Source: Streptomyces griseus (GTDB lineage Bacteria > Bacteroidota > Bacteroidia > Chitinophagales > Chitinophagaceae). Taken from it: a DNA stretch of 16,186 nucleotides. The notes beneath the pieces were generated by a model. That model saw only the letters and a program-made list of their open reading frames with translations, searched no databases and was not told the DNA's origin. Shown one piece after another: positions 1 to 6,798 of this stretch. The stretch lies in assembly GCA_943323705.2 (NCBI GenBank), contig CALPIT020000022.1, forward strand, positions 1 to 16,186. Reading direction: 5' to 3'. The first letter of the stretch is position 1. Every line of letters begins with the position of its first letter. The translations under genes were made by a program, and so were the position numbers.

Positions 1-155
1 AAAAAAAGAACCTGTTTTTAGTGACCTATGAAAACTATTCTATCCAATCCAATGAAAAGATCCATGGCTTCCTTATCCTATTGAAAAGTACAACAACTAC
101 TTTACATAACTGGAGCCATAACAAAAAACCCCGACTGATCATCGGGGTTTTTGAT
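1..155 (+). ncRNA. Candidate small RNA, copy 1 of a duplicated element
   Basis: This stretch matches 725-885 along its whole length with small indels. Shared blocks are an A-rich/T-rich start, ATGAAAACT (28-36), TATCCAAT, ATGAAAAGATC (52-62), TGAAAAGTA (82-90), ACTGGAGCCATA (109-120) and a GC-rich terminator (124-152). ATGGCT (64-69) can pair with AGCCAT (114-119). The other copy has ATGGTT and AACCAT, so one C-G pair has become T-A while pairing is kept. A 10-codon ORF (52-84, MKRSMASLSY) exists, but the other copy reads MKRSMVSYS with a shifted stop, so coding is not favoured. The left end may be cut by the window edge. I recognise no named RNA family. Confidence 0.4.
124..155 (+). terminator. 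Intrinsic terminator of element copy 1
   Basis: An 11-bp stem pairs AAAAACCCCGA (124-134) with TCGGGGTTTTT (142-152) around a 7-nt loop and is followed by more T-rich sequence. No gene starts within several hundred bases downstream, so it ends a transcript from the left. Confidence 0.75.
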
Positions 156-159
156 TTTT

Positions 160-312
160 TAGAAAGTCAAAATTTAAAAGTCAAAATTTAAAAATTGACC
201 ATTGAGAATTTTGCTTTTTTCACTTTTGAATTTTGAATTTGAAAATCACATTTGTTCATTCTTAGCATTAAATACGTTACTTTCATTTTTGAATTTTGAA
301 TTTTAATTTCAA
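160..312. repeat. AT-rich simple repeats (GTCAAAATTTAAAA tandem, TTTTGAA runs)
   Basis: A perfect 14-bp tandem duplication (GTCAAAATTTAAAA) occupies 166-179 and 180-193. It is followed by runs of TTTTGAATTTTGAA at about 223-240 and 286-303, with another at about 471-488. The first block is roughly complementary to the second, so a long imperfect hairpin is possible. No ORF or promoter is visible. These look like low-complexity intergenic filler tied to the hairpin repeats beside them. Confidence 0.55.
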
Positions 313-390
313 ATTCGTGAATTCGTGGTTACAATTTTCGCTACAATCATTTTGGGCTTCACCCACCGTTAAAACGGTGGGCTAAAAAAC
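313..390. repeat. Dispersed repeat copy 1 with REP-like hairpin
   Basis: ATTCGTGAATTCGTGG begins at 313 and leads into a short spacer, TTCACC, and a perfect inverted repeat CCCACCGTT (362-370) / AACGGTGGG (373-381), followed by CTAAA and CAAT. The same order recurs at 433-535. The hairpin plus conserved flanks resembles REP elements mobilised by REP-associated tyrosine transposases. No transposase is in the window, so that link is inference. Confidence 0.65.
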
Positions 391-432
391 AATATTCCAC
401 ATAATCAAAAAAAAAATTTAAAAAAAATTCTA

Positions 433-535
433 ATTCGTGAATTCGTGGCTACAACCTTCGCATCAATCATTTTGAATTTTGAATTTTTGAATTATTAAAC
501 TTCACCCACCGTTAAAAACGGTGGGCTAAATAACA
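433..535. repeat. Dispersed repeat copy 2 with REP-like hairpin
   Basis: ATTCGTGAATTCGTGGCTAC begins at 433. CAATCATTTTG follows, then an inserted TTTTGAA run, TTCACC and the inverted repeat CCCACCGTT (505-513) / AACGGTGGG (517-525). It starts 120 bp after copy 1 and shares its module order, but its spacer between motif and hairpin is longer. Confidence 0.65.
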
Positions 536-570
536 ATAAGCCTCATTTATTATCATATCAAATAAATCAC

Positions 571-602
571 ATTCGTGAATTCGTGGCTACAACCTTCGCA
601 TG
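571..602. repeat. Dispersed repeat copy 3 (GAATTCGTGG motif, no hairpin)
   Basis: A third copy of the motif begins at 571 and continues with CTACAACCTTCGCAT exactly as in copy 2. It has no downstream CCCACCG hairpin. The interval 603-724 to its right is AT-rich and shows no gene or clear signal. Confidence 0.6.
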
Positions 603-724
603 ATCTAAAAAAGTAACTCTACTACGTATTTCTACAGTACTTCAAATGTTTTTATACTTAATTTCAAAAATAATTCAGCTTTCAGATAATATTATTTTTC
701 TTTCATCGTATAATAGATGTACCC

Positions 725-885
725 AAAACGAAGGTTCGTTTTAAATCCGTAATGAAAACTAAATTATCCAATTTTATCCAATGAAAAGATCAATGGTTTC
801 CTACTCCTAATGAAAAGTAAGAGTTAAAAAACAACAAACTGAAACCATAGAAAGAGCCCCGGACATCATCCGGGGTTCTTGTTTT
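725..885 (+). ncRNA. Candidate small RNA, copy 2 of a duplicated element
   Basis: This is the second copy of the element at 1-155. It opens with a hairpin AAAACGAA (725-732) / TTCGTTTT (735-742); copy 1 has a weaker version. It then carries ATGAAAACT (752), ATCCAATGAAAAGATC (778-791 region), TCCTAATGAAAAGTA, ACTGAAACCATA (838-849) and a terminator (852-880). ATGGTTTC (793-800) pairs perfectly with GAAACCAT (841-848), and the matching copy-1 stem differs by a compensatory change. A 9-codon ORF (781-810) is present, but a longer reading from 752 is broken. The psuK promoter element lies downstream of this terminator, so it is not an obvious psuK leader. No known RNA family is recognised. Confidence 0.45.
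852..885 (+). terminator. Intrinsic terminator of element copy 2
   Basis: A 12-bp stem (852-863 with 869-880, one G-U pair, GC core CCCCGGA/TCCGGGG) with a 5-nt loop is followed by GTTTT. It sits 40-50 bp before the psuK promoter element and so separates this transcript from the operon. Confidence 0.8.
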
Positions 886-920
886 ATATAATCGACTATC
901 ATCAAAATAAATGGATTGAT

Positions 921-928
921 TATATTTG
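921..928 (+). promoter_or_regulatory. Bacteroidota-type -7 element before psuK
   Basis: TATATTTG matches the TAnnTTTG -7 consensus of the Bacteroidota primary sigma factor. It lies only 3 nt before the ATG at 932, so the transcript would be leaderless or nearly so. A TTG codon at 926-928 lies inside the element and is therefore an unlikely start. No good -33 element is evident. Confidence 0.55.
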
Positions 929-931
929 CGC

Positions 932-1861
932 ATGCCATTAGTAGTATGTATCGGTGCTGTATTAATTGATGAATTATATCATTGCCATGAAAATGTAATT
1001 CAATCCACTTCTAATCCTTCAAGCTATAAAAAAAATATTGGTGGTGTGATGAGCAATATCGCCAGGCATCTTTCATTATTAAATATCAATACCGAATTTA
1101 TTACAGTTTTAGGCAATGATGCTGATGCTAATTATATCATTGATCATTGTGAACAATTAGGACTTTCCCTGAAACATGCTTGTCGTGTGAATGCTCCTAC
1201 CGGTAAATATGTTGCTATTCATGAACCGGATGGCCAATTGTCGACTGCTGTTTGTACAGATACATTAACACATTTCATCACTGAAGACTTTCTAGTAAGC
1301 AGAAAAGACATTTTAAAGTCTGCAGATTTGATTGTTGCTGATACCAATTTAGAAGAGGCTGCACTTATCTGGTTAAATAATTTTGCATCAATTGAGAATA
1401 AGAAATTGATTGTAGAACCCGTATCTGTAATCAAAGCAAGAAAAATAAATGCCATGCCATTGAGCGGCGTTTATATGATTACTCCTAATGAAGTTGAGTT
1501 GCAATCTATATTACAAGAGGAAAATGAAAACAGCCATCAACTAGCCAACACTTTAATTAAAAAAGGAGTAAATCATATATGGGTAAGAAAAGGCAGTGAT
1601 GGTTCAGTTATTTACAACAACGAATTGCAATTGCAATTAGGTGTTCCTGAAATTGCAATTAAGGATTCAACTGGTGCTGGAGATGCGGCATTAGCCGGTT
1701 GGATATTTGCGCACCTTAATGGTTACCATGAAATGGAATGCTTGAAAATAGCACATAGTTTAGCCATGGATATATTACAAATTGAAGGTGCAGTAGACAT
1801 CACAGTCACCAAAGAAAAATTACTTTCATCTTTTACAAAATATTATCATGAACAAGAATAA
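932..1861 (+). CDS. psuK: PfkB-family carbohydrate kinase, probable pseudouridine kinase
   Basis: This is a 309-residue ribokinase/PfkB-fold kinase. It probably phosphorylates pseudouridine to pseudouridine 5'-phosphate in the cytoplasm. The N-terminal glycine motif (GGVMSN, around residue 37) and the C-terminal signature DSTGAGDAALAGW are both present. D245 starts that signature and D251 in GAGD is the expected catalytic base. Length is normal for the family. I chose ATG 932 because the in-frame TTG at 926 lies inside the promoter element. The stop overlaps the psuG start by 14 nt in another frame, so the two are probably translationally coupled. Substrate is assigned from the psuG partner; the family alone would also fit ribokinase-like or other nucleoside kinases. 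Confidence 0.85.
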   Translation: MPLVVCIGAVLIDELYHCHENVIQSTSNPSSYKKNIGGVMSNIARHLSLLNINTEFITVLGNDADANYIIDHCEQLGLSLKHACRVNAPTGKYVAIHEPDGQLSTAVCTDTLTHFITEDFLVSRKDILKSADLIVADTNLEEAALIWLNNFASIENKKLIVEPVSVIKARKINAMPLSGVYMITPNEVELQSILQEENENSHQLANTLIKKGVNHIWVRKGSDGSVIYNNELQLQLGVPEIAIKDSTGAGDAALAGWIFAHLNGYHEMECLKIAHSLAMDILQIEGAVDITVTKEKLLSSFTKYYHEQE

Positions 1862-2774
1862 TTTTTTAGTCATCAAGCCTGAAGTTATGGAGGCTATAAA
1901 AAACAACTTACCTGTTGTAGCGTTAGAGTCTACTATTATTTCTCATGGCATGCCTTTTCCCAGAAATGTGGAAACGGCGTTGAGTGTTGAAGCTGCCGTA
2001 AGAAGTGAAGGGGCCATTCCCGCCACCATTGCCATTAAAGATGGTAAGTGTTTTGTAGGCTTATCGATTGATGAAATTAATTATTTTGGAAAAGAACCTA
2101 ATGTTTGGAAAGTAAGTTTGCGAGATATGCCATATGTAATCGCGCATAAATTACCAGGAGCCACAACTGTTGCTGCTACGATGAGAATTGCATCTATGGC
2201 TGGAATAAAAATATTTGCTACAGGTGGCATTGGCGGCGTTCACAGAGGTGCAGAAATGAACATGGATATTTCTGCCGACTTAACTGAAATGGCGAATACC
2301 AATGTGGCTGTTGTTTCTGCAGGGGTGAAGTCTATTTTGGATATTGGACTTACACTTGAATATCTTGAAACACAAGGAATTCCTGTTGTTACATATGGTC
2401 AGAGTGAATTCCCTAGTTTTTATTCTGGGAAAAGTGGATTTATATCACCACTTAGAATGGACACCACAGCAGAAATAGCAAGGATGATTGATGTTAAATG
2501 GCAACTAGGATTGAATGGGAGTGTATTGATTGCAAATCCAGTACCCATTGCTCATGAAGTAGACAATGATTTAATAGAAACTCATATTCAACAAGCTTTA
2601 TTTGCGGCTAAAGAAAATAATGTAACTGGAAAAAAAATAACCCCTTTTTTATTAAAGCATATTGCCGATCATTCAAAAGGGGAGAGCCTTGATGCCAATA
2701 TTGCGCTGATTCATCACAATGCAAGCTTGGCTGCGAAAATTGCAGTTTCACTTCAATCTAACAATCTTGAGTAA
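1848..2774 (+). CDS. psuG: Pseudouridine-5'-phosphate glycosidase
   Basis: PsuG reversibly cleaves the C-C glycosidic bond of pseudouridine 5'-phosphate to uracil and ribose 5-phosphate, a cytoplasmic step of pseudouridine salvage. The 308-residue protein has the usual family length and hallmarks: ALESTIISHGMP near the N terminus (E27), GGIGGVHRGAE in the middle, SAGVKSILDIGLTLEYLE with the lysine that corresponds to the Schiff-base lysine of the E. coli enzyme, and NPVP towards the C terminus. It overlaps psuK by 14 nt, the typical kinase-glycosidase pair. The stop lies 6 nt from the stop of the convergent SIMPL gene. No broken motif is seen. Confidence 0.95.
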   Translation: MNKNNFLVIKPEVMEAIKNNLPVVALESTIISHGMPFPRNVETALSVEAAVRSEGAIPATIAIKDGKCFVGLSIDEINYFGKEPNVWKVSLRDMPYVIAHKLPGATTVAATMRIASMAGIKIFATGGIGGVHRGAEMNMDISADLTEMANTNVAVVSAGVKSILDIGLTLEYLETQGIPVVTYGQSEFPSFYSGKSGFISPLRMDTTAEIARMIDVKWQLGLNGSVLIANPVPIAHEVDNDLIETHIQQALFAAKENNVTGKKITPFLLKHIADHSKGESLDANIALIHHNASLAAKIAVSLQSNNLE

Positions 2775-2780
2775 GGGATT

Positions 2781-3512
2781 TTATTTTAACCTGTAATCTA
2801 CTTTTAAAGTAATCACTGCGGTTTTTAATTTGCTGCTGGTATTGAATGCGCCGCCATAGCTGTAATCTTCATTTTGATTTTTTCCAGTGATTTGAAATAC
2901 ACCCATTGTGGCTTTATTCAATCCTTTGATAGAAGATCCACTATTTCCGGCTATGGTTTCTGCTCTGTTTTTTGCATCAGCACTGGCTTTGGCCAGCAAA
3001 TCAATTTTTAATTCATTCAATTTGGTGTAGTAATATTCAGGTGTATTGGAATTGAGTTGAATGTCTTTTTCGAGTAATTCTGTTATTTCTCTTGAGAGTT
3101 TTTCTACTTTTTCAATTTCTTTGGATTCAACACGAACGCTTTCGGTTAGTGAATAACCTGAAAAATCAGCACTGACTTCGTTGCCTTTGTCATCATATTT
3201 TCTTTGAAAGTTTTTACTCATGTTTACTGAAGAGAAAATGATTTCTTTATCAATAATGCCTTTAGAAAGTAAATAGGCCTTAATTGTATTTTCATCTTGT
3301 TTCAAACTTGCATAAGCATCTTTAAGTGTATATGCATCTCTACCAAATGAACCACCCCATACCACAAGGTCACTTGTAAAATCTTTCTCAGACATACCCG
3401 TTACAGAAATGGTCTCAGCAGTTTTAAATTTATATTTATAAGATTCCCCAGTTATATACAAGCCGGCAATTATGGCAATGCAAATAGCAACGGTGCTAAT
3501 ATGATTCTTCAT
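2781..3512 (-). CDS. SIMPL (DUF541) domain protein, membrane-anchored or exported
   Basis: This 243-residue protein has a hydrophobic N-terminal segment (about residues 5-21) that acts as a signal or membrane anchor. A SIMPL/DUF541 (YggE/Omp26-like) domain follows: it opens with ETISVTGMSEKDFTSDLVVW and contains the long helical region (KEIEKVEKLSREITELL), KASADAKNRAETIAG and a final beta strand VITLKVDYRL. The family is periplasmic or outer-membrane associated and has been linked to oxidative-stress tolerance in some bacteria, but its biochemical role is not settled. The gene is monocistronic and converges on psuG with 6 nt between stops. The 118-nt gap on its 5' side is shared with the divergent lipoprotein gene. 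Confidence 0.85.
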   Translation of the reverse strand: MKNHISTVAICIAIIAGLYITGESYKYKFKTAETISVTGMSEKDFTSDLVVWGGSFGRDAYTLKDAYASLKQDENTIKAYLLSKGIIDKEIIFSSVNMSKNFQRKYDDKGNEVSADFSGYSLTESVRVESKEIEKVEKLSREITELLEKDIQLNSNTPEYYYTKLNELKIDLLAKASADAKNRAETIAGNSGSSIKGLNKATMGVFQITGKNQNEDYSYGGAFNTSSKLKTAVITLKVDYRLK

Positions 3513-3630
3513 TATTAATCTGTTTTAAATAATACAAAACAATTTAACTTATTTACATGATTAAATAAAAAATAATACATCTCGAGTACAATAACCTTGA
3601 AATTATATCGTTTTTAGTGGTATAAATCCT

Positions 3631-4251
3631 ATGTATATGAAAAAAATTAGCACCATTTTTACATCATTTGCGGCAGCAACTATATTAATTAGTTCTTGTT
3701 CCACAAATAAAATCCTGACTTCAGAAAAAAATCAGGAAATAAAAGAGTCAAAAGAAACAGCCTCTTCATCGTTTGTAAAAATGAAAGATGGAAAAATAGT
3801 TTATTATAAAACACTTGAATTGAAAAAAGGCGTTTTCACATCTCCACATTTGCTGGCTGATGGAAAAATAAAGATAATGCCAAGTGAAATTGTTGCTTAT
3901 CAGAATAATGAACATTATGCAGTTTCACAAAGTACTTTTAAAAGTGGAAGAAAAAGTTATGTAGCTGTTGAAACCCTTCCTGGATTTGCTGTGAGAGTGG
4001 TAAGAGGTAAACTGAATATTTATTGCAAACAATATTTTAATGGAAGAGCCGCTATTGATGAATTCTATATTCAAGCTGGCACAGAAGGAAAAATATATGT
4101 GTATTCACCTGAGTTAATGAAGCAGTTGATAAAAGACAATGTAGAAGCGCTAAGCTATTTTAACCAGACTGAAGAAGAAAAAGAATTTTCAAAAAAATTA
4201 CAGGCCACAGCACAACTATACAACAATGGTTTGCTCATGTCTAAAAATTAG
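3631..4251 (+). CDS. Hypothetical lipoprotein
   Basis: I do not recognise the family. The 206-residue product begins MYMKK, has a hydrophobic stretch and a lipobox ending ISSC with C23 as the lipidated residue, then STNK. It is therefore predicted to be an exported lipoprotein. A Ser/Glu/Lys-rich linker (about 31-50) leads into a basic, mostly beta-rich region with KMKDGKIVYYKTLELKKG and SGRKSYVAVE; the C-terminal 45 residues look helical. An alternative start at 3637 (MKK) gives a more typical signal peptide and is equally likely. A possible terminator follows at 4292-4328. No partner gene is evident, since the SIMPL gene is divergent and the next gene lies 126 nt downstream. Confidence 0.75.
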   Translation: MYMKKISTIFTSFAAATILISSCSTNKILTSEKNQEIKESKETASSSFVKMKDGKIVYYKTLELKKGVFTSPHLLADGKIKIMPSEIVAYQNNEHYAVSQSTFKSGRKSYVAVETLPGFAVRVVRGKLNIYCKQYFNGRAAIDEFYIQAGTEGKIYVYSPELMKQLIKDNVEALSYFNQTEEEKEFSKKLQATAQLYNNGLLMSKN

Positions 4252-4291
4252 TTATAGGATAAATTAAGTGTGTTTTTTTAATTGCATCTTT

Positions 4292-4336
4292 AAACCCGGG
4301 TTTACGTCTGTAATGCCTGGGTTTGATGTTTTATAT
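4292..4336 (+). terminator. Possible terminator after the lipoprotein gene
   Basis: AAACCCGGG (4292-4300) pairs with CCTGGGTTT (4316-4324), a 9-bp stem with one G-U pair and a 15-nt loop, followed by GATGTTTTAT. The loop is large and the T tract is interrupted, so strength is uncertain. Confidence 0.5.
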
Positions 4337-4377
4337 CATGTCTCAGCAATGTTATTCATCCTATTTTTAAATAAAAA

Positions 4378-5988
4378 ATGCGTCAATCATTTTTTATTGT
4401 GTCACTTTATACTTTTTGCATTTTGATTGTAGGCTGTTGTAATGACAAAGTCAGTCAAACCAAAAAATTCCATAATTCCCAACCTGCAATTCGTATTCCT
4501 GATTTGAGCATACCTGGCAGTTTCATAAAATCGAATGAAATAAATTTAGATAGCAATGATATTGTTATTTTCATTGACAGTTTTTCAAAATTCAAATTGA
4601 TTGCATCTGATTTAAATTCTTTTTATAAAAAGAGAGATTATGCCTTTGCCTGGTTTGATAAATCAGAAATAACAGAACCTGCTCAACATCTTTATAACAG
4701 TGTCATTAATATTCAATCAGATGGATTACCCGACAAAATTTTATACAAAGAGAATTTGATTGCTTTAAAAGAAGGTTATGAAGCTGATCAAACTAAAAAA
4801 AGTCAACTTGAAGTGATGTTAACGGCTCAATATTTAAGTTATGCTAAGATGGCCTGGACTGGATTAAGCAAGAAAGAATTAACTGACATTAAATGGTATT
4901 TACCCAGAAAAGAAAGCAGTTATCCGAAATTGTTAGATTCATTGTTGAAAGGAAAAGATGTGATGGAAAAAGCACCTGTTTATTATCAATATGATTTATT
5001 AAAAAAACAACTCAAAAGATATGCGGATATTAAAGTACAAGGTGGATGGCCTCATATTGAATATGATAAAAAAACGTATAAAGTAGGTGATACTTCAAGT
5101 ACAATTTCAAAAGTAAAACTTAGGTTATCAATTACTGGCGAGTACCCAACAAATGAATATGGACATGTATATGATACGATATTAAGGCAGGCTGTAATTT
5201 CTTATCAACAATCAAATGGGTTTAAACAAACCGGTTGGATTACACCTGATTTGATAAAGATTTTAAATGTTCCAGTAGAAAAAAGGATTGAAGATATTAT
5301 AGTAAATATGGAACGTTGCAGGTGGCTGCCTGTTGAATTAGGCAAAGTTCATTTATTAATTAATATTCCTGAATATAGGGTTCATTTATTTGAACATGAT
5401 TCATTAAAATGGGATATGAAAATAGTAGTAGGCAAAAATAAAAATCGGACAGCCATTTTTAGTGGAGAAATAAAATATGTTGTGTTTTGTCCTTATTGGA
5501 ATGTGCCAACGAGTATTTTGAAAAAAGAAATTTTACCAGCGATAAAAAGAAATCCTAATTATCTAAGCAAGCATCATATGGAATGGCATGATGGGGGAGT
5601 AAGACAATTGCCTGGAAAAGATAATGCGCTAGGGCTCGTAAAATTCTTATTCCCTAATTCACACAGTATATACCTTCATGACACGCCATCCAAATCTTTG
5701 TTCGAAGAAGATAAAAGGGCTTTTAGTCACGGTTGTATCAGATTGGCTGAACCAGTAAAGCTCGCGAAATATTTATTGAAAAATGAAGATAAATGGAATG
5801 ATCAAAAAATTGAAGAAGCTATGCAAGCAGGATCTGAAAAATATGTAGTATTAAAAAATTCAGTTCCTGTTTATATAACTTATTTGACGTGCTGGGTAGA
5901 CAATAAAAATACACTACAATTCAGAGATGATGTTTATGAATTGAATGAAAAATTACTTAAAATGATTTTAGATAAGCCAGTATTATAG
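4378..5988 (+). CDS. L,D-transpeptidase family protein (YcbB/LdtD-like), lipoprotein signal
   Basis: Members of this family form 3-3 crosslinks in peptidoglycan or attach proteins to it, acting outside the inner membrane. The 536-residue protein starts with a hydrophobic signal ending in the lipobox IVGC (C20), so it may be lipid-anchored. A helical scaffold follows (about 60-220), then a peptidoglycan-binding-like segment (about 240-300, with AVISYQQSNGFKQTGWI). The YkuD catalytic domain runs from about 310 to 490 and ends in SHGCIRLAEP, with C453 as the nucleophile; an upstream histidine (IYLHDTP) fits the active site. Domain order and length match the YcbB group. It converges on the RRM gene with an 8-nt gap. 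The exact reaction cannot be read from sequence. Confidence 0.9.
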   Translation: MRQSFFIVSLYTFCILIVGCCNDKVSQTKKFHNSQPAIRIPDLSIPGSFIKSNEINLDSNDIVIFIDSFSKFKLIASDLNSFYKKRDYAFAWFDKSEITEPAQHLYNSVINIQSDGLPDKILYKENLIALKEGYEADQTKKSQLEVMLTAQYLSYAKMAWTGLSKKELTDIKWYLPRKESSYPKLLDSLLKGKDVMEKAPVYYQYDLLKKQLKRYADIKVQGGWPHIEYDKKTYKVGDTSSTISKVKLRLSITGEYPTNEYGHVYDTILRQAVISYQQSNGFKQTGWITPDLIKILNVPVEKRIEDIIVNMERCRWLPVELGKVHLLINIPEYRVHLFEHDSLKWDMKIVVGKNKNRTAIFSGEIKYVVFCPYWNVPTSILKKEILPAIKRNPNYLSKHHMEWHDGGVRQLPGKDNALGLVKFLFPNSHSIYLHDTPSKSLFEEDKRAFSHGCIRLAEPVKLAKYLLKNEDKWNDQKIEEAMQAGSEKYVVLKNSVPVYITYLTCWVDNKNTLQFRDDVYELNEKLLKMILDKPVL

Positions 5989-5996
5989 GAGTAGAA

Positions 5997-6344
5997 TTAT
6001 CTTCCTCTGTCATTGTAACCACCGCGATCTCTGTTGAAATTGCCGCCGCCACTGTTGCCGCCTCTGTTAAAACCACCACCACCACCTGAACGGGGAGGAG
6101 CGCTTCTTTCTTCAGCTTCTTTAACGACTAATGGTTTTTTGCCTAATGAAATATCATTCAAACTATCAATGGCTTCTTGACCTTCTTCTCTGTTTTGCAT
6201 TTCAACAAAAGCAAAACCTTTGCTCTTGCCAGTTTCTTTGTCTATAGCAACTTTTGCGGAAACTACAGGGCCAAATTTTTCAAAAATTTCTTCTAATTCT
6301 GCATCGTCAAGATCATAAGGTAAGCCGGCTACAAAAATCTTCAT
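5997..6344 (-). CDS. RRM-domain RNA-binding protein with Gly/Arg-rich tail
   Basis: This 115-residue protein has one RNA recognition motif. RNP2 is IFVAGLPY (residues 3-10) and RNP1 is KGFAFVEM (42-49), with the aromatic residues used for RNA stacking. After the RRM ends near residue 77, a low-complexity tail of glycine, arginine and asparagine (about 80-115) with RGG-like units follows. This is the same architecture as small glycine-rich RNA-binding proteins of Bacteroidota and cyanobacteria, some of which are cold-induced. The RNA target is unknown. AGGAATATG precedes the start after a long A tract, a rather clear ribosome site for this group. It is transcribed alone and is convergent with the L,D-transpeptidase gene. 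Confidence 0.93.
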   Translation of the reverse strand: MKIFVAGLPYDLDDAELEEIFEKFGPVVSAKVAIDKETGKSKGFAFVEMQNREEGQEAIDSLNDISLGKKPLVVKEAEERSAPPRSGGGGGFNRGGNSGGGNFNRDRGGYNDRGR

Positions 6345-6443
6345 ATTCCTTTTTTTTGTGAATGTACATAACTTATTGATGTGGGGAAAAAAAATGATGA
6401 TGTTTTTTCGTCACAAGGAAAAATTATGTTTTTAATTTACTTA

Positions 6444-6464
6444 GTTTACTAAAATAAAGTAAAC
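6444..6464. other. Inverted repeat GTTTACT/AGTAAAC
   Basis: A perfect 7-bp inverted repeat with a 7-nt loop lies between the RRM gene and the 3' end of the 82-residue ORF. On the minus strand it follows that ORF's stop and is trailed by AT-rich sequence, so it may be a weak terminator. An operator upstream of the RRM gene is the alternative. Confidence 0.35.
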
Positions 6465-6484
6465 GAAACAGGTCTTCCATTATT

Positions 6485-6733
6485 TTACACTACCTGAAAA
6501 TTTTCTTGTTGGTCTCCCATTATAAATTGATAGAATCCTGTTTTGAAACCGACCACTCTTAATTGGAAACCAAAAAAAGAGTTGGATATATTACCTTTTC
6601 GGATAACAGAACCATTTTCATTTTTGATAATGTAATTGTTGTTCTGAAATGACCCTTCAGTATTCTGAATGGTGAGTAGTGAATCCTGATGAACCATAGT
6701 AGGATTTAGGATTAGGTTTTGATGTTTAGGCAT
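6485..6733 (-). CDS. Small ORF resembling a type IX secretion C-terminal sorting domain
   Basis: The 82-residue product reads like an isolated Por-type sorting tail: an NLILNPT start, a strand LLTIQN, then YIIKNENGSVIRKGNIS, a loop, and VVGFKTGFYQFIMGDQQENFQVV, matching the usual pattern NP...Y.I.N..G..I.....G.Y......F.V. Such tails normally end long secreted proteins and direct export and anchoring by the T9SS. Here there is no signal peptide and no passenger domain. In frame upstream, only 11 sense codons separate the ATG from a stop. It may be the remnant of a deleted cargo gene or a free-standing small protein. Upstream lies the repeat array at 6799-7105. Whether it is expressed is uncertain. 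Confidence 0.5.
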   Translation of the reverse strand: MPKHQNLILNPTMVHQDSLLTIQNTEGSFQNNNYIIKNENGSVIRKGNISNSFFGFQLRVVGFKTGFYQFIMGDQQENFQVV

Positions 6734-6798
6734 GGATACGAATTTTAAGCGGTGACTTAATTGGATTTAATGTGTAAGCATTTCGTTTACACGTTACT

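Noticed and set aside
725..760. tRNA fragment suggested by GGTTCG...AATCC near 733-748
   Set aside because: There is no cloverleaf: no acceptor or anticodon stems can be formed around it.
852..931. Attenuator controlling psuK
   Set aside because: A good -7 element (921-928) lies downstream of the terminator, and the paralogous copy at 124-152 has no gene after it.
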